Positions 24,930-33,816 are shown, counted from the first letter of the stretch. The stretch is DNA of 64,000 nt from STD2-102 sp964414205 (GCA_964414205.1 CAYPVP010000001.1:1-64000), one strand, 5' to 3'. Translations and numbers: made by a program. Notes: generated from the sequence alone by a model not told the origin.

Positions 24930-25952
24930 TTATTTGAGTTCAGCAAAATATTTGATTGTTCTGACCATTTGGCTTGTATAACTGTTTTCATTGTCATACC
25001 AAGCAACAGTTTGAACTTCTGTTGTATCAGTTTCAGGCATATATTTGACCATTGTTTGAGTTGCATCAAACAATGAACCAAATGAAATTCCGATGATGTC
25101 AGATGAAACAAGTGGTTCTTCTGTATATCCGAATGAAGCACTTTGTGCATTCTTCATTGCAGAATTGATTTGTTCAACTGTAACATTTCCTTTGACAACT
25201 GAAACCAAGATTGTTGTTGAACCTGTTGGAACTGGAACACGTTGTGCTGAACCAATAAGTTTTCCGTTGAGTTCTGGAATGACAAGTCCGATTGCTTTTG
25301 CAGCGCCTGTTGAGTTTGGAACAATGTTGCATGCGCCAGCACGTGCTCTACGGAGGTCACCTTTTCTGTGTGGTCCATCAAGGAGCATTTGGTCACCAGT
25401 GTATGCGTGAATTGTTGACATGATTCCTGATTGAATAGGAGCAATGTTGTTGAGTGTGTTTGCCATTGGTGCGAGGCAGTTTGTTGTGCATGATGCAGCA
25501 GAAATGATTGTGTCATTTGCTGTCAATGTTTTTTCGTTGACTGAGAAAACAATTGTTGGAAGGTCATTTCCTGCTGGTGCTGAAATGACAACTTTTTTTG
25601 CGCCTGCATCGATGTGTGATTGTGCTTTTGCTTTTGATGTATAGAAACCTGTGCATTCAAGAACAACATCAACACCAATTTCACCCCAAGGGAGTTCGGC
25701 TGCGTTTGCTTTTGCATAAATCTTGATTTCTTTTCCGTCAACAACAATTGAATCTTCTTTTGCTTCAACTTTGTCACAGAGAGCATATCTTCCTTGTGAA
25801 GAATCATACTTCAAGAGATGTGCAAGCATGCTAGGTGCTGTGAGGTCATTGATTGCAACGACTTCATATCCTTCTGCTCCAAACATTTGACGGAAAGCCA
25901 AACGACCAATTCTTCCGAATCCATTGATAGCAACTCTAACGTTTTGTGCCAT
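24930..25952 (-). CDS. gap: Glyceraldehyde-3-phosphate dehydrogenase
   Basis: 340 residues, the normal size. NAD-binding GFGRIGR at the N-terminus, the catalytic Cys in SAASCTTNC and His in the later barrel strand region. Converts glyceraldehyde-3-phosphate to 1,3-bisphosphoglycerate in glycolysis. ATG 25952 follows GGAGG. It is a single-gene unit with its own promoter and terminator. Together with the aldolase 1.5 kb away it marks a glycolytic patch, although the two are on opposite strands. Confidence 0.98.
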   Translation of the reverse strand: MAQNVRVAINGFGRIGRLAFRQMFGAEGYEVVAINDLTAPSMLAHLLKYDSSQGRYALCDKVEAKEDSIVVDGKEIKIYAKANAAELPWGEIGVDVVLECTGFYTSKAKAQSHIDAGAKKVVISAPAGNDLPTIVFSVNEKTLTANDTIISAASCTTNCLAPMANTLNNIAPIQSGIMSTIHAYTGDQMLLDGPHRKGDLRRARAGACNIVPNSTGAAKAIGLVIPELNGKLIGSAQRVPVPTGSTTILVSVVKGNVTVEQINSAMKNAQSASFGYTEEPLVSSDIIGISFGSLFDATQTMVKYMPETDTTEVQTVAWYDNENSYTSQMVRTIKYFAELK

Positions 25953-26037
25953 TATTTTGTCCTCCAAAACTACAATTTTGTATTTTTCAAATTTTTATCG
26001 CGTATGTCGTATTGCGTTATACTTTTACGCTTTTTCT

Positions 26038-26066
26038 ATTTTACAATCAATCTGCTATTTTTACAA
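26038..26066 (-). promoter_or_regulatory. Candidate gapA promoter
   Basis: Minus strand: -35 TTGTAA (26061-26066), 17-nt spacer, -10 TAAAAT (26038-26043); leader of about 80 nt. Confidence 0.5.
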
Positions 26067-26086
26067 GCATTTTTTGGTTGTTTTTG

Positions 26087-27205
26087 CTATTTTAGATTTT
26101 CAGGGTTCAAACCTTTGAGTTCATCCAAAACAAATATGCCATTTTTGCGAATCAAAACATCATCAAAATAGATTTCTCCGCCACCATATTCTTCTGTTTG
26201 AACCTGCACCAAGTCCCAGTGAACAGCAGAAGTGTTGCCATTTGGAGCATCTTCATAACTTGCGCCAGGAGTAAAGTGAATTGAACCAGAAATTTTTTCA
26301 TCAAACAAAATGTCGCCCATTGGTTTTACGATATAAGGATTTACGCCCAGTGCAAATTCACCAACATAGCGCGAACCTTCATCAGTGTCAAAAATTGCTT
26401 TTGCTTTTTCTTTGAAATTTGCATCAATGTCAACAATTTTGCCATCTTTGAAAGTCAGTTTTACATTTTCAAATTTCACACCATTTTCAATTGATGGAAC
26501 ATTGTATGATATAATTCCGTTGACGCTGTTTTTGACAGGTGCAGTATAAACTTCTCCATCAGGAATGTTGCACTTTCCTGCACACTTGACAGCAGGAATA
26601 TCTTTGATTGAAAAACTCAAATCAGTGTTTTTGGCAACAATTCTAACTTTGTCTGTCTTGTTCATCAATTCAACTAATGGTGTCATTGCATCAGCCATTT
26701 TTTGATAGTTCAAATTGCACACATCAAAATATAAGTTTTCAAATTCTTCTGTGCTAACGCCTGAAAGTTGACTCATTCCTTCTGTTGGAAATCTCAAAAT
26801 CACCCATTTTGTTTTTGCAACTCTGATGTTGTGGTGAACTTTTTGAGCATAGATTGAAGAATATGCTTGCATTCTATCATCAGGAACATCTGAAAGTTCA
26901 AAACTGTTTTGACCTCCACGAACGCCAATGTAAGCATCCATTTTGTCCATGAAATCAGCATCTCTTTCTGCCATAATTTTCATCATTTCATCACTAGCAC
27001 CCATCAAAACTTCTCTTTTGACACGGTTGTCACCCAAAAACACAAAAGGCATTGCACCCTTTTTATAAACTTCTTTCACAAGCAAACGTGGAAACACATC
27101 ACCAACGCCTGAAACATCAATCCAAACTTTTTCACCTTTTTGAATGTCACATGAATAGTTGACCAAATTGAAAGCCAACTTTTCAAGTCTTGAATCTTTC
27201 ATCAT
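26087..27205 (-). CDS. M29-family aminopeptidase
   Basis: 372 residues, matching the thermophilic aminopeptidase family (AmpS/PepS/AmpT). Metal-ligand segments are present: IPDGEVYTAP, VGEFALGVNP, GSIHFTPG and SAVHWDLV. It removes N-terminal residues from peptides in the cytoplasm with a two-metal centre. ATG 27205 is followed by a second ATG; GGAGA 8 nt upstream fits the first. No signal peptide. Lies divergent to the aldolase gene. Confidence 0.93.
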   Translation of the reverse strand: MMKDSRLEKLAFNLVNYSCDIQKGEKVWIDVSGVGDVFPRLLVKEVYKKGAMPFVFLGDNRVKREVLMGASDEMMKIMAERDADFMDKMDAYIGVRGGQNSFELSDVPDDRMQAYSSIYAQKVHHNIRVAKTKWVILRFPTEGMSQLSGVSTEEFENLYFDVCNLNYQKMADAMTPLVELMNKTDKVRIVAKNTDLSFSIKDIPAVKCAGKCNIPDGEVYTAPVKNSVNGIISYNVPSIENGVKFENVKLTFKDGKIVDIDANFKEKAKAIFDTDEGSRYVGEFALGVNPYIVKPMGDILFDEKISGSIHFTPGASYEDAPNGNTSAVHWDLVQVQTEEYGGGEIYFDDVLIRKNGIFVLDELKGLNPENLK

Positions 27206-27291
27206 ATTATTTTCTCCTAAATATAACATTGATAACTTCGACAACAATTATACATCTAGGTTGCCTTTTTTTCAACTTTTATTGCTCTATA

Positions 27292-27311
27292 TTTTTTTTT
27301 GTCTAGCGTTT
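27292..27311 (-). promoter_or_regulatory. 20-bp motif shared with the rRNA promoter
   Basis: Nine T followed by GTCTAGCGTTT on the plus strand, identical to 781-800. On the minus strand it holds -35-like TAGACA; a -10-like TAAAAG lies 18 nt on (27276-27281), about 70 bp before the aminopeptidase start. Confidence 0.45.
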
Positions 27312-27353
27312 CCATTTTTTCGATTGAAGAATGAATAAAATAAGTTTTTTGTC

Positions 27354-27382
27354 TTGTTTTTTTAATTTCTATGTTATACAAT
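27354..27382 (+). promoter_or_regulatory. Aldolase promoter
   Basis: -35 TTGTTT (27354-27359), 17-nt spacer, -10 TACAAT (27377-27382), about 30 bp before the start codon. Confidence 0.55.
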
Positions 27383-27412
27383 ATCAATGAAGAAATATGT
27401 TTGGAGGACATT

Positions 27413-28354
27413 ATGCCACTTGTAACATCAACTGAAATGTTCAAAAAAGCGTATGATGGCGGATATGCAATCGGCGCATTCAACGTAAACAACATGGAAA
27501 TCATTCAAGGCATTGTTGGAGCAGCAAAAGAGGAGCAAGCACCTCTCATTTTGCAAGTTTCTGCGGGCGCTAGAAAATATGCAAACCCAATCTATTTGAA
27601 AAAGATGGTTGAAGCAGCACTTGAAGAAAGTGAGTTGCCAATTTGTTTGCATCTTGACCATGGCGATAGTTTTGCATTGTGCAAAGATTCAATCGATGGT
27701 GGTTTCACTTCCGTCATGATTGATGCCTCACACTATTCACTTGCAGAAAACATCAAAATCACATCTGAAGTTGTAAAATATGCACATGACCATGGTGTTG
27801 TTGTTGAGGCTGAACTTGGAAGACTTGCAGGAATTGAAGATTCACTTGATGTAAAAGACAAAGACGCAAGTTATACAAACCCTGACGATGTCCAAGAATT
27901 TGTTTTGAAAACTGGTGTCGACAGCCTTGCCATTGCAATTGGAACTTCACATGGTGCTTACAAATTCAAACCAGGCACAAAACCACAACTTCGTTTTGAC
28001 ATTTTGCAAGAAGTCGAAAGAAGATTGCCAGGTTTCCCAATTGTTCTTCACGGTTCTTCAAGTGTTCCACAAGAATTTGTAAAACTTGTCAATCAATATG
28101 GTGGAGAAATGCCAGACGCAATTGGAATTCCAGAAGAAATGTTGAGAAAAGCAGCATCAATGGCAGTTTGCAAAATCAACATTGACAGCGACCTTAGACT
28201 TGCAGCAACATCAGCAATCAGAAAACATCTTGCTGAAAATCCTTCACACTTTGACCCTAGACAATATCTTGGACCAGCACGTGAAGCAGTAAAGCAAATG
28301 GTTAAGCACAAACTTGTCGATGTTCTTGGATGCAACGGAAAAGCATTTTCATAA
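27413..28354 (+). CDS. fba: Class II fructose-1,6-bisphosphate aldolase
   Basis: 313 residues. Zinc-dependent aldolase that splits fructose-1,6-bisphosphate in glycolysis. Motifs: AIGAFNVNN near the N-terminus, zinc site LHLDHGD, EAELGRLAG, GTSHGAYKF and VLHGSSSVP. The start is the ATG at 27413 behind GGAGG, not the upstream in-frame ATG. Single-gene unit with its own promoter; a hairpin at 28467 ends it. Confidence 0.97.
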   Translation: MPLVTSTEMFKKAYDGGYAIGAFNVNNMEIIQGIVGAAKEEQAPLILQVSAGARKYANPIYLKKMVEAALEESELPICLHLDHGDSFALCKDSIDGGFTSVMIDASHYSLAENIKITSEVVKYAHDHGVVVEAELGRLAGIEDSLDVKDKDASYTNPDDVQEFVLKTGVDSLAIAIGTSHGAYKFKPGTKPQLRFDILQEVERRLPGFPIVLHGSSSVPQEFVKLVNQYGGEMPDAIGIPEEMLRKAASMAVCKINIDSDLRLAATSAIRKHLAENPSHFDPRQYLGPAREAVKQMVKHKLVDVLGCNGKAFS

Positions 28355-28466
28355 CATAAATAGTCGTGAAAACATTTTCTAAAATTGTGTCATTGAATAC
28401 ATATCAAAAAGATTTAAACAAATAAACGATTTATAATAATGATACATTAAAATTTCAAACAAAATT

Positions 28467-28498
28467 AAAATGCTCAAACAAAAGTTTGAGCATTTTTT
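28467..28498 (+). terminator. Aldolase terminator
   Basis: ATGCTCAAAC / GTTTGAGCAT stem with AAAA loop and six T on the plus strand, 112 bp after the stop codon. Confidence 0.88.
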
Positions 28499-28528
28499 AT
28501 TAGTTTCCACAAAAGAAAAATCAAATGT

Positions 28529-29296
28529 TTACTTTACTTCATTTTGTTTTTCTTCTTCATTTTTTGATGAGTTCAAATTTTCATTTTGCAAAACTTCAAC
28601 TTTTACATCTTCTGCATTTTCTATGCAATCGACACTTCCATTTTGATTTGCAGATTTCTTCTCACCTTTACTTTTTCTTTTTCTAAGAACAGCACCAACA
28701 ATAGAAAACAGAATGACAGCAACAATAATGGCAAGAAATATATATGCAATGATGTCAATGTAGGCGCTGATTCCTGGAATTTGCAAAAAGCCAATCAATA
28801 TTGCACCTGCAACAAAGTTTCCTGCAAAAATCGACAACGCAACTTTCCACATTTTGCAATCAAGCATTGAACCAATGCCTGAGCCCATCCATGCGCCTGT
28901 CAACGGAATTGGAATTGAAACAAACGAAAACAGCGCCAACGCTCGTTTGTTTTCTGCATTTTTCAAAAATTGATAGCCTTTTTTGTCGGAAGTATCATTG
29001 ACTTTGCTTGCTCTTGAACTAAACATATCCTCAACAAAAACTGCAAGTTTGTTGAAAGCCTTGGTTTTTTTGAGTCCATCGATAATTGGTTTGATAATCA
29101 TAAGCAATGGAAAAATCACAATTGAAGAGCCTGCCACACACACCAAATATGCCAAACCTTGATTTACAGCCATTTGTGCAGACAAAATAATTGCTCCACG
29201 CAATTCAATGATTGGAATGATTGAAACTAAAAACAATGTCAAATAGTCATTGTTGTTTGTAACTTGCCTAAAAAATTCAACGATTGTTTCTGTCAT
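28529..29296 (-). CDS. Small multidrug export family membrane protein
   Basis: 255 residues. The family (COG2426, Sm_multidrug_ex) is recognised by PIIELRGAI after the first helix and SIPIPLTGAWMGS in the middle. Four to six membrane helices, then a highly charged 50-residue cytoplasmic tail rich in Glu, Asn and Lys. The name of the family does not prove drug export. ATG 29296 follows GAGGAAATT. Driven by a perfect consensus promoter that overlaps the ttcA promoter. Confidence 0.88.
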   Translation of the reverse strand: MTETIVEFFRQVTNNNDYLTLFLVSIIPIIELRGAIILSAQMAVNQGLAYLVCVAGSSIVIFPLLMIIKPIIDGLKKTKAFNKLAVFVEDMFSSRASKVNDTSDKKGYQFLKNAENKRALALFSFVSIPIPLTGAWMGSGIGSMLDCKMWKVALSIFAGNFVAGAILIGFLQIPGISAYIDIIAYIFLAIIVAVILFSIVGAVLRKRKSKGEKKSANQNGSVDCIENAEDVKVEVLQNENLNSSKNEEEKQNEVK

Positions 29297-29316
29297 AATT
29301 TCCTCACTAAGTAAAA

Positions 29317-29345
29317 ATTATATTATATCGCTTGCGAAATGTCAA
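29317..29345 (-). promoter_or_regulatory. Consensus promoter of the export-family gene
   Basis: Minus strand: -35 TTGACA (29340-29345), 17-nt spacer, -10 TATAAT (29317-29322); a full match to the sigma-70/sigma-A consensus. Confidence 0.88.
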
Positions 29346-29360
29346 CATAACGACTAAAAT
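29332..29360 (+). promoter_or_regulatory. ttcA promoter, interleaved with the divergent one
   Basis: -35 TTGCGA (29332-29337), 17-nt spacer, -10 TAAAAT (29355-29360). Its -35 and -10 boxes flank the -35 box of the divergent promoter, so one polymerase should block the other. Confidence 0.65.
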
Positions 29361-29394
29361 ATGCCTATGCACAAAAACAAGCAAGGAGAACTTT

Positions 29395-30144
29395 ATGCAA
29401 AAAATTCTTAGTTCGATGCGCAAAGCCATTCATGACTATGCCATGATACAAGATGGCGACCACATTGTTGTTGGACTTTCTGGTGGAAAAGATAGCATTT
29501 TGTTGTTGAATGCACTTTCACTCTATCGCAAGTTTTCACCTGAAAAATATACATTGTCTGCTGTCACCATTGATGTCGGTTTCAAAGAAACAAGCCAAAG
29601 TGAAATAGACAATTTGGTTGAATTTTGCAAGAATATCGATGTTGACTACAAGCGAGTCAAAACTGACATTGCTGAAATTGTTTTTGATGTCAGAAAAGAA
29701 TCAAATCCATGCAGTCTTTGTGCTAAAATGCGTCGTGGTGCTTTGAACAATGCCATAAAAGAAATGGGTGCAAACAAATTGGCTCTTGGCCACAATGCTG
29801 ATGATGTCATTGAAACAATGATGATGTCTTTGATTTTTGAAGGAAGATTTTCAACATTGCAACCAACAGCATATATGGACAGAATGGGCGTTGCAATGAT
29901 ACGACCACTCATTTATCTTGAAGAAAGCATCATTCGACCAACTGTTGAAAGACTAAATTTGCCAATTGTAAACAATCCATGCCCAAGCAACCACAATTCA
30001 AGGAGAGAATGGACAAAACTTCTTTTGCAAAAACTAGATGATGAAGTCCCAAACACCAAAAAGAACATTGAAAATGCCATTTTTCATCCTGAACGAAACA
30101 ATTTGTGGACACCAATCAATTTTGAAGAAAAAACAGAAAAATAA
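29395..30144 (+). CDS. ttcA: tRNA 2-thiocytidine synthetase TtcA family
   Basis: 249 residues. PP-loop LSGGKDS at 28-34, and the three cysteines that hold the 4Fe-4S cluster in this family: Cys106 and Cys109 (PCSLC) and Cys196 (NNPCPS). It makes 2-thiocytidine at position 32 of some tRNAs. Start ATG 29395 follows AAGGAG. It complements mnmA in tRNA thiolation. The stop codon lies in the loop of the terminator hairpin. Confidence 0.92.
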   Translation: MQKILSSMRKAIHDYAMIQDGDHIVVGLSGGKDSILLLNALSLYRKFSPEKYTLSAVTIDVGFKETSQSEIDNLVEFCKNIDVDYKRVKTDIAEIVFDVRKESNPCSLCAKMRRGALNNAIKEMGANKLALGHNADDVIETMMMSLIFEGRFSTLQPTAYMDRMGVAMIRPLIYLEESIIRPTVERLNLPIVNNPCPSNHNSRREWTKLLLQKLDDEVPNTKKNIENAIFHPERNNLWTPINFEEKTEK

Positions 30145-30158
30145 TTTTTCTGTTTTTT
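30128..30158 (+). terminator. ttcA terminator
   Basis: AAAAAACAGAAAAAT pairs with ATTTTTCTGTTTTTT; the TAA stop of ttcA lies in the loop. A/T-rich but long, followed by T. Confidence 0.7.
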
Positions 30159-30240
30159 ATTATACATATAATTTCATTTTCAATTTTGCTTTATGTTTTA
30201 CTATCAAATTTACTATTTATATCACTGTTTGTTTCCAATT

Positions 30241-30530
30241 TGCCTTATAGTCTATCTTAAAGTTTTTTATTGCCAAATTTTAGATAATTTTCGATTTTTC
30301 TTGTTGTTTATCTTGTCATATTCTTTTGATAGTTTTGAGGTTTGCTTTGGGGTCAATCTATTGTTTGTTTTTCTTGCTGTTTTCTAGATGTTTTTCGATT
30401 TTTCTTGTTATGTATCTTGCCACATTCTTTTGATAGTTTTTAGGTTTGCTTTGCAGTCTATCTTTAAGTTTATTTTGTTTCGCCGTTTTATTGATGATTT
30501 TCCTATTTTCATAATTGTTTACCAAAATAT
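30241..30530. repeat. About 104-bp degenerate tandem repeat, three units
   Basis: Segment 30292-30360 recurs at 30396-30461 with about 85 percent identity (offset 104), and the part at 30241-30290 recurs at about 30449. Units begin near 30241, 30343 and 30448; the third is partial and diverged. Confidence 0.8.
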
Positions 30531-30639
30531 GTTTTATCAAAATTATGGTATTTATCTATTAGGTCATCTTCCTGAGCATCAAATAGATTATCTAATTTAT
30601 TCACAATGTTTCCATAAGTTAGGCTTTTTGTTTCTCTCT

Positions 30640-30815
30640 TTCATTGGTTGTTTGGCAGGTCGTTTTGTCGCTTGCTTTGTCGGTTGTTTGGCATGGTTGC
30701 TTGCCAGTTTGTTTTCAGGTAGTTTTGTAGGTACTTTTGGCAAGTGCTTTTGCCAAGTGTTTTCGGCATGTTCTTTTGGCAAGTGTTTTGCCTGTTTATT
30801 TTGTGAGTCGTTTTT
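30640..30815. repeat. G/T-rich degenerate short repeat
   Basis: Plus strand made of words such as GGTTGTTTGGCA, TTTTGGCAAGTG and GGTAGTTTTGTAGG, with few A. Unrelated in sequence to the 104-bp unit beside it. Confidence 0.6.
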
Positions 30816-30823
30816 GTGAGCAT

Positions 30824-30853
30824 AAAAAAAGCACTCATTTTCATGAGTGCTTT
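30824..30853 (-). terminator. rplQ terminator (end of the alpha-type operon)
   Basis: AAAGCACTCAT / ATGAGTGCTTT 11-bp stem, 4-nt loop, seven T on the minus strand. Confidence 0.92.
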
Positions 30854-30866
30854 CAAATCCGAAAAA

Positions 30867-31373
30867 TTATACAAGTTGAATGATAACTGTTTCTGCTGCA
30901 TCACCACGGCGTTGTCCAAGTTTGACAATGCGTGTATATCCACCTGCTTGTCCAAGTTCTTCAGCTCTTTTTGCATATTTTGGTGCATATTCGTTGAAGA
31001 TTTTTTCAATGAGTGGGTGATTGATGTCTTTGACACGAGCAGTAAATTTTGCTTTTGATTCTTTTTCTGCTTTTACTTCTTGAATGTCATAAAGTTCAGC
31101 CATCAACTTACGGCGTGCTGTAAGTTTCTTTGGTCCATCATTTGTGAATTGCTTTTCAACAGCATCACCTTTTGCATTTTTTACAGTTTTTGTGACGGTA
31201 ACTTCATCTTCATATGAATTGATTGCAACTGTCAACAATTTTTCTGCAATGCTCTTGAGTGATTTTGCTCTGTCAAGAGTTGTTTCAATTTGTCCATACC
31301 ACAAAAGCTCTGAAGCTTGGCTTTTAAGCATTGCCATTCTTTGAGTGGTAGGTCTTCCTAATTTATTTGGCAT
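30867..31373 (-). CDS. rplQ: 50S ribosomal protein L17 (long form)
   Basis: 168 residues, against about 120 in most Firmicutes. The N-terminus MPNKLGRPTTQR and the C-terminus YTRIVKLGQRRGDAAE are typical. The extra length is an insertion of about 45 residues in the middle, rich in Lys, Glu and Val. L17 binds near the exit tunnel, so the insertion should lie on the ribosome surface. Last gene of the adk-rplQ unit; follows rpoA by 14 bp and is ended by the hairpin at 30824. Confidence 0.96.
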   Translation of the reverse strand: MPNKLGRPTTQRMAMLKSQASELLWYGQIETTLDRAKSLKSIAEKLLTVAINSYEDEVTVTKTVKNAKGDAVEKQFTNDGPKKLTARRKLMAELYDIQEVKAEKESKAKFTARVKDINHPLIEKIFNEYAPKYAKRAEELGQAGGYTRIVKLGQRRGDAAETVIIQLV

Positions 31374-31387
31374 ACTATCCTATCCTC

Positions 31388-32344
31388 CTAGTCTTCTTGT
31401 GCTTTGAGTCCCAAGCCAAGATCTTCCAATTTTTTGATGACTTCTTCGAGAGACTTTCTGCCAAGATTTCTAACTTTCAACATATCATCTTCTGAGCGTT
31501 TGATGAGATCATCAACAGTGTTGATGCCCGCTCTCTTCAAGCAGTTGTAAGAACGGACGGAAAGGTCAAGGTCTTCAACTGTCTTTTCAAGAACTTTTTG
31601 TTGTTTGTCATCTTCTTGTGAAACAAGAATGTCATAGTCATTCATTGAATCAACCAAATCAACAAACAGTTTGATGTGGTCATTCATAATTTTTGCAGCA
31701 AGAGAAACTATTTCTTTTGCAGAAATTGTTTCATCTGTGGTCACTTCAAGTGTAAGTTTGTCAAAGTCAATACTGTGTTCAACACGAGTGCTTTCCACTG
31801 TATAGTTTGCTTTTACAACAGGAGTATAGATTGAGTCAACAGGAATATATCCAATTGGCATTCTTGAATCTTTGTTTTCTGTTGCAGGAACATAACCGCG
31901 ACCAGTATCAATATAGATTGACATATTGATGCTTGCATTGTCATCCAAAGTGCAAACAATTGCATCTTTGTTCATGACTTCAACACCCATTGGGCACTCA
32001 ATGTCTGCACCACGAACGATGCCAACTGAGTCCTTTTTCAAATGAAGTTCGATTTTTCCGGTTCTATCTTCGCTTGCAACAACTTTGAAGCGCAAGCATT
32101 TGATGTTGAGGACGATTTCAGTGACGTCTTCTTTGACACCTTTGATGGTTGCGAATTCGTGTTGAACGCCATCAATTTTGATGCCGACAGCAGCAGCACC
32201 TGGAAGTGATGAAAGCAAAATTCTTCTCAGACTATTTCCAAGAGTTGTTCCGAAACCCCTTTCAAGAGGTTCAACAACAAACTTAGCATAGTTCTTGCTT
32301 TCGTTTTCTTCGCAGACAATCTTAGGTTTTTTCATTTCCATCAT
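31388..32344 (-). CDS. rpoA: RNA polymerase alpha subunit
   Basis: 318 residues with both domains. The N-terminal assembly domain has RGFGTTLGNSLRRILL; the C-terminal domain has SVRSYNCLKRAGI and RNLGRKSLEEV, so UP-element and activator contacts are possible. Starts at ATG 32344 behind GGAG; it is followed by another ATG. Located between rpsD and rplQ, the usual Firmicute place. It is the only core polymerase gene in the window. Confidence 0.98.
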   Translation of the reverse strand: MMEMKKPKIVCEENESKNYAKFVVEPLERGFGTTLGNSLRRILLSSLPGAAAVGIKIDGVQHEFATIKGVKEDVTEIVLNIKCLRFKVVASEDRTGKIELHLKKDSVGIVRGADIECPMGVEVMNKDAIVCTLDDNASINMSIYIDTGRGYVPATENKDSRMPIGYIPVDSIYTPVVKANYTVESTRVEHSIDFDKLTLEVTTDETISAKEIVSLAAKIMNDHIKLFVDLVDSMNDYDILVSQEDDKQQKVLEKTVEDLDLSVRSYNCLKRAGINTVDDLIKRSEDDMLKVRNLGRKSLEEVIKKLEDLGLGLKAQED

Positions 32345-32364
32345 AACCGTTTCTCCTTTATTGA

Positions 32365-32955
32365 TTATTTAGAATACAATTCAACAATGAGGTGTTCTTT
32401 GATTTCAAGGTCAATGTCAGATCTTTCTGGAAGTCTTGCAACAGTTCCTGAAAGTGTATTGTTGTCGTATTCAAGCCATTTTGCAACAGAAAGATTTTTG
32501 ACTTCTTTTTGTTGTGCCCACATTTCTTTGTTTGCTTTTGAAGGGCGAACGGCAATGATGTCTCCAACTTTAACTTGGTATGATGGAATGTCAACATTTT
32601 GTCCATTGACAGTGAAATGTCCATGATTTACAAGTTGGCGAGCCATAGCTCTTGTTTTTCCAAGTCCAAGACGATAAACAACGTTGTCAAGTCTTCTTTC
32701 CAAAAGAACGAGCATGTTTTCACCAGTGACGCCACGTTGTTTTGAAGCTTTTTCATAATAACCTTCAAATTGTTTTTCGAGAACGCCATAGACGAACTTA
32801 ACTTTTTGTTTTTCGTTGAGTTGTTTTGCATATCCGCTTTGTTTTTTCTTGCGGTATTTTGGTTGTTTGTTTGACTTTTTGCTGATTCCGATGTCAGCAG
32901 GATTTATGCCGAGTGCTCTGCACTTCTTCATAACAGGTCCAGTATATCTTGCCAT
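32365..32955 (-). CDS. rpsD: 30S ribosomal protein S4
   Basis: 196 residues. The primary 16S 5'-domain binder, with an S4 RNA-binding fold in the C-terminal half (RLDNVVYRLG, LVNHGHFTVNG). The zinc-binding cysteines found in some S4 are absent. Being coded between rpsK and rpoA is the clostridial arrangement; in Bacillus the gene stands alone. S4 is a known autoregulator in several phyla, which makes the structured rpmJ-rpsM gap of interest. Confidence 0.97.
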   Translation of the reverse strand: MARYTGPVMKKCRALGINPADIGISKKSNKQPKYRKKKQSGYAKQLNEKQKVKFVYGVLEKQFEGYYEKASKQRGVTGENMLVLLERRLDNVVYRLGLGKTRAMARQLVNHGHFTVNGQNVDIPSYQVKVGDIIAVRPSKANKEMWAQQKEVKNLSVAKWLEYDNNTLSGTVARLPERSDIDLEIKEHLIVELYSK

Positions 32956-32965
32956 ATTCTACCTC

Positions 32966-33346
32966 CTATAGTCTTCTGCGCTTTGGTGGACGGCAACCGT
33001 TGTGTGGAATTGGTGACACATCTTTGATGAGTGTGACTTCAAGTCCAACATTTGAAAGAGCGCGGATAGCAGATTCTCTGCCTTGACCAGGTCCCTTGAC
33101 ATAAACTTCAACAGTTCTCATTCCTTGTTCATAAGCCACTTTTGCTGCGTCTTCAGCAACAACTTGTGCTGCAAATGGTGTTGATTTTCTTGATCCTCTA
33201 AGTTTCAATTTTCCTGAACTTGACCAAGAAACAGCATTGCCATCCAAGTCTGTGATTGTGACAATTGTGTTGTTGAAAGATGCGTGAATGTGTGCTTGAC
33301 CCTTTTCAACGCGTCTGACGTTTTTCTTTTTAATCTTTCCAGCCAT
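32966..33346 (-). CDS. rpsK: 30S ribosomal protein S11
   Basis: 126 residues, normal size. Conserved HIHASFNNTIVTITD and KGPGQGRESAIR and the C-terminal HNGCRPPKRRRL. Forms part of the 30S platform with S6, S18 and S7 near the mRNA exit. 13 bp after rpsM and 10 bp before rpsD, so one transcript. Confidence 0.98.
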   Translation of the reverse strand: MAGKIKKKNVRRVEKGQAHIHASFNNTIVTITDLDGNAVSWSSSGKLKLRGSRKSTPFAAQVVAEDAAKVAYEQGMRTVEVYVKGPGQGRESAIRALSNVGLEVTLIKDVSPIPHNGCRPPKRRRL

Positions 33347-33359
33347 GTCTCAATCCTCC

Positions 33360-33728
33360 TTATTTCTTTTTGCGTGCAACAGTACGCTTTGGTCCTTTGC
33401 GTGTTCTAGCATTTTGTTTTGTGCTTTGTCCACGAACAGGAAGTCCTTTTCTGTGACGGACGCCTCTGTAGCATCCAATTTCCATAAGACGTTTGATGTT
33501 GAGTCCGACTTCTCTTTTGAGGTCTCCTTCAACATGAAGATGTTTTTCAATATAGTCACGGAGCATTGTAACTTGATCTTCGGTCAAGTCTTTGACTCTT
33601 GTGTCTGGGTTGATGCCTGTGACTTTCAAAATTTCTGCAGCTGTTGGTCCACCAATACCAAAGATATAGGTGAGCCCAATTTCCACGCGTTTTTCACGTG
33701 GCAAATCTACGCCGGCGATTCTTGCCAT
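33360..33728 (-). CDS. rpsM: 30S ribosomal protein S13
   Basis: 122 residues. ARIAGVDLPREKRVEIGL at the N-terminus, helix-turn motifs in the middle, and a basic C-terminal tail ending in a Lys-rich run that reaches the P-site tRNA. Contacts L5 and L31 across subunits. Its start is behind GGAGG; the 116-bp gap before it holds a structured element. Confidence 0.98.
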   Translation of the reverse strand: MARIAGVDLPREKRVEIGLTYIFGIGGPTAAEILKVTGINPDTRVKDLTEDQVTMLRDYIEKHLHVEGDLKREVGLNIKRLMEIGCYRGVRHRKGLPVRGQSTKQNARTRKGPKRTVARKKK

Positions 33729-33766
33729 TTTGTACCTCCAATTATTCTGTTAAATCTATGCCCTAT

Positions 33767-33816
33767 GAATTGAATACCGTGTTTGTAATTGGAATGGCAC
33801 GGCAGCCGCTCAATTC
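33767..33816 (-). promoter_or_regulatory. Two-stem structure in the rpmJ-rpsM gap
   Basis: On the minus strand an outer stem GAATTGA/TCAATTC encloses an inner stem CCGTG/CACGG. It lies 40 bp before rpsM in a cluster where other gaps are 10-20 bp. Possible feedback site for a ribosomal protein such as S4. Confidence 0.45.

Larger units (their letters stand above)
30159..30823. other. Gene-free convergent gap with two repeat fields
   Basis: About 660 bp between the ttcA and rplQ terminators. The plus strand is very T-rich. It holds a 104-bp triplicated segment (30241-30530) and a G/T-rich degenerate repeat (30640-30815). No reading frame with a site and family likeness was found. Confidence 0.7.

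Noticed and set aside
30241..30530. Insertion sequence remnant
   Set aside because: No terminal inverted repeats or transposase frame; units are head-to-tail repeats.
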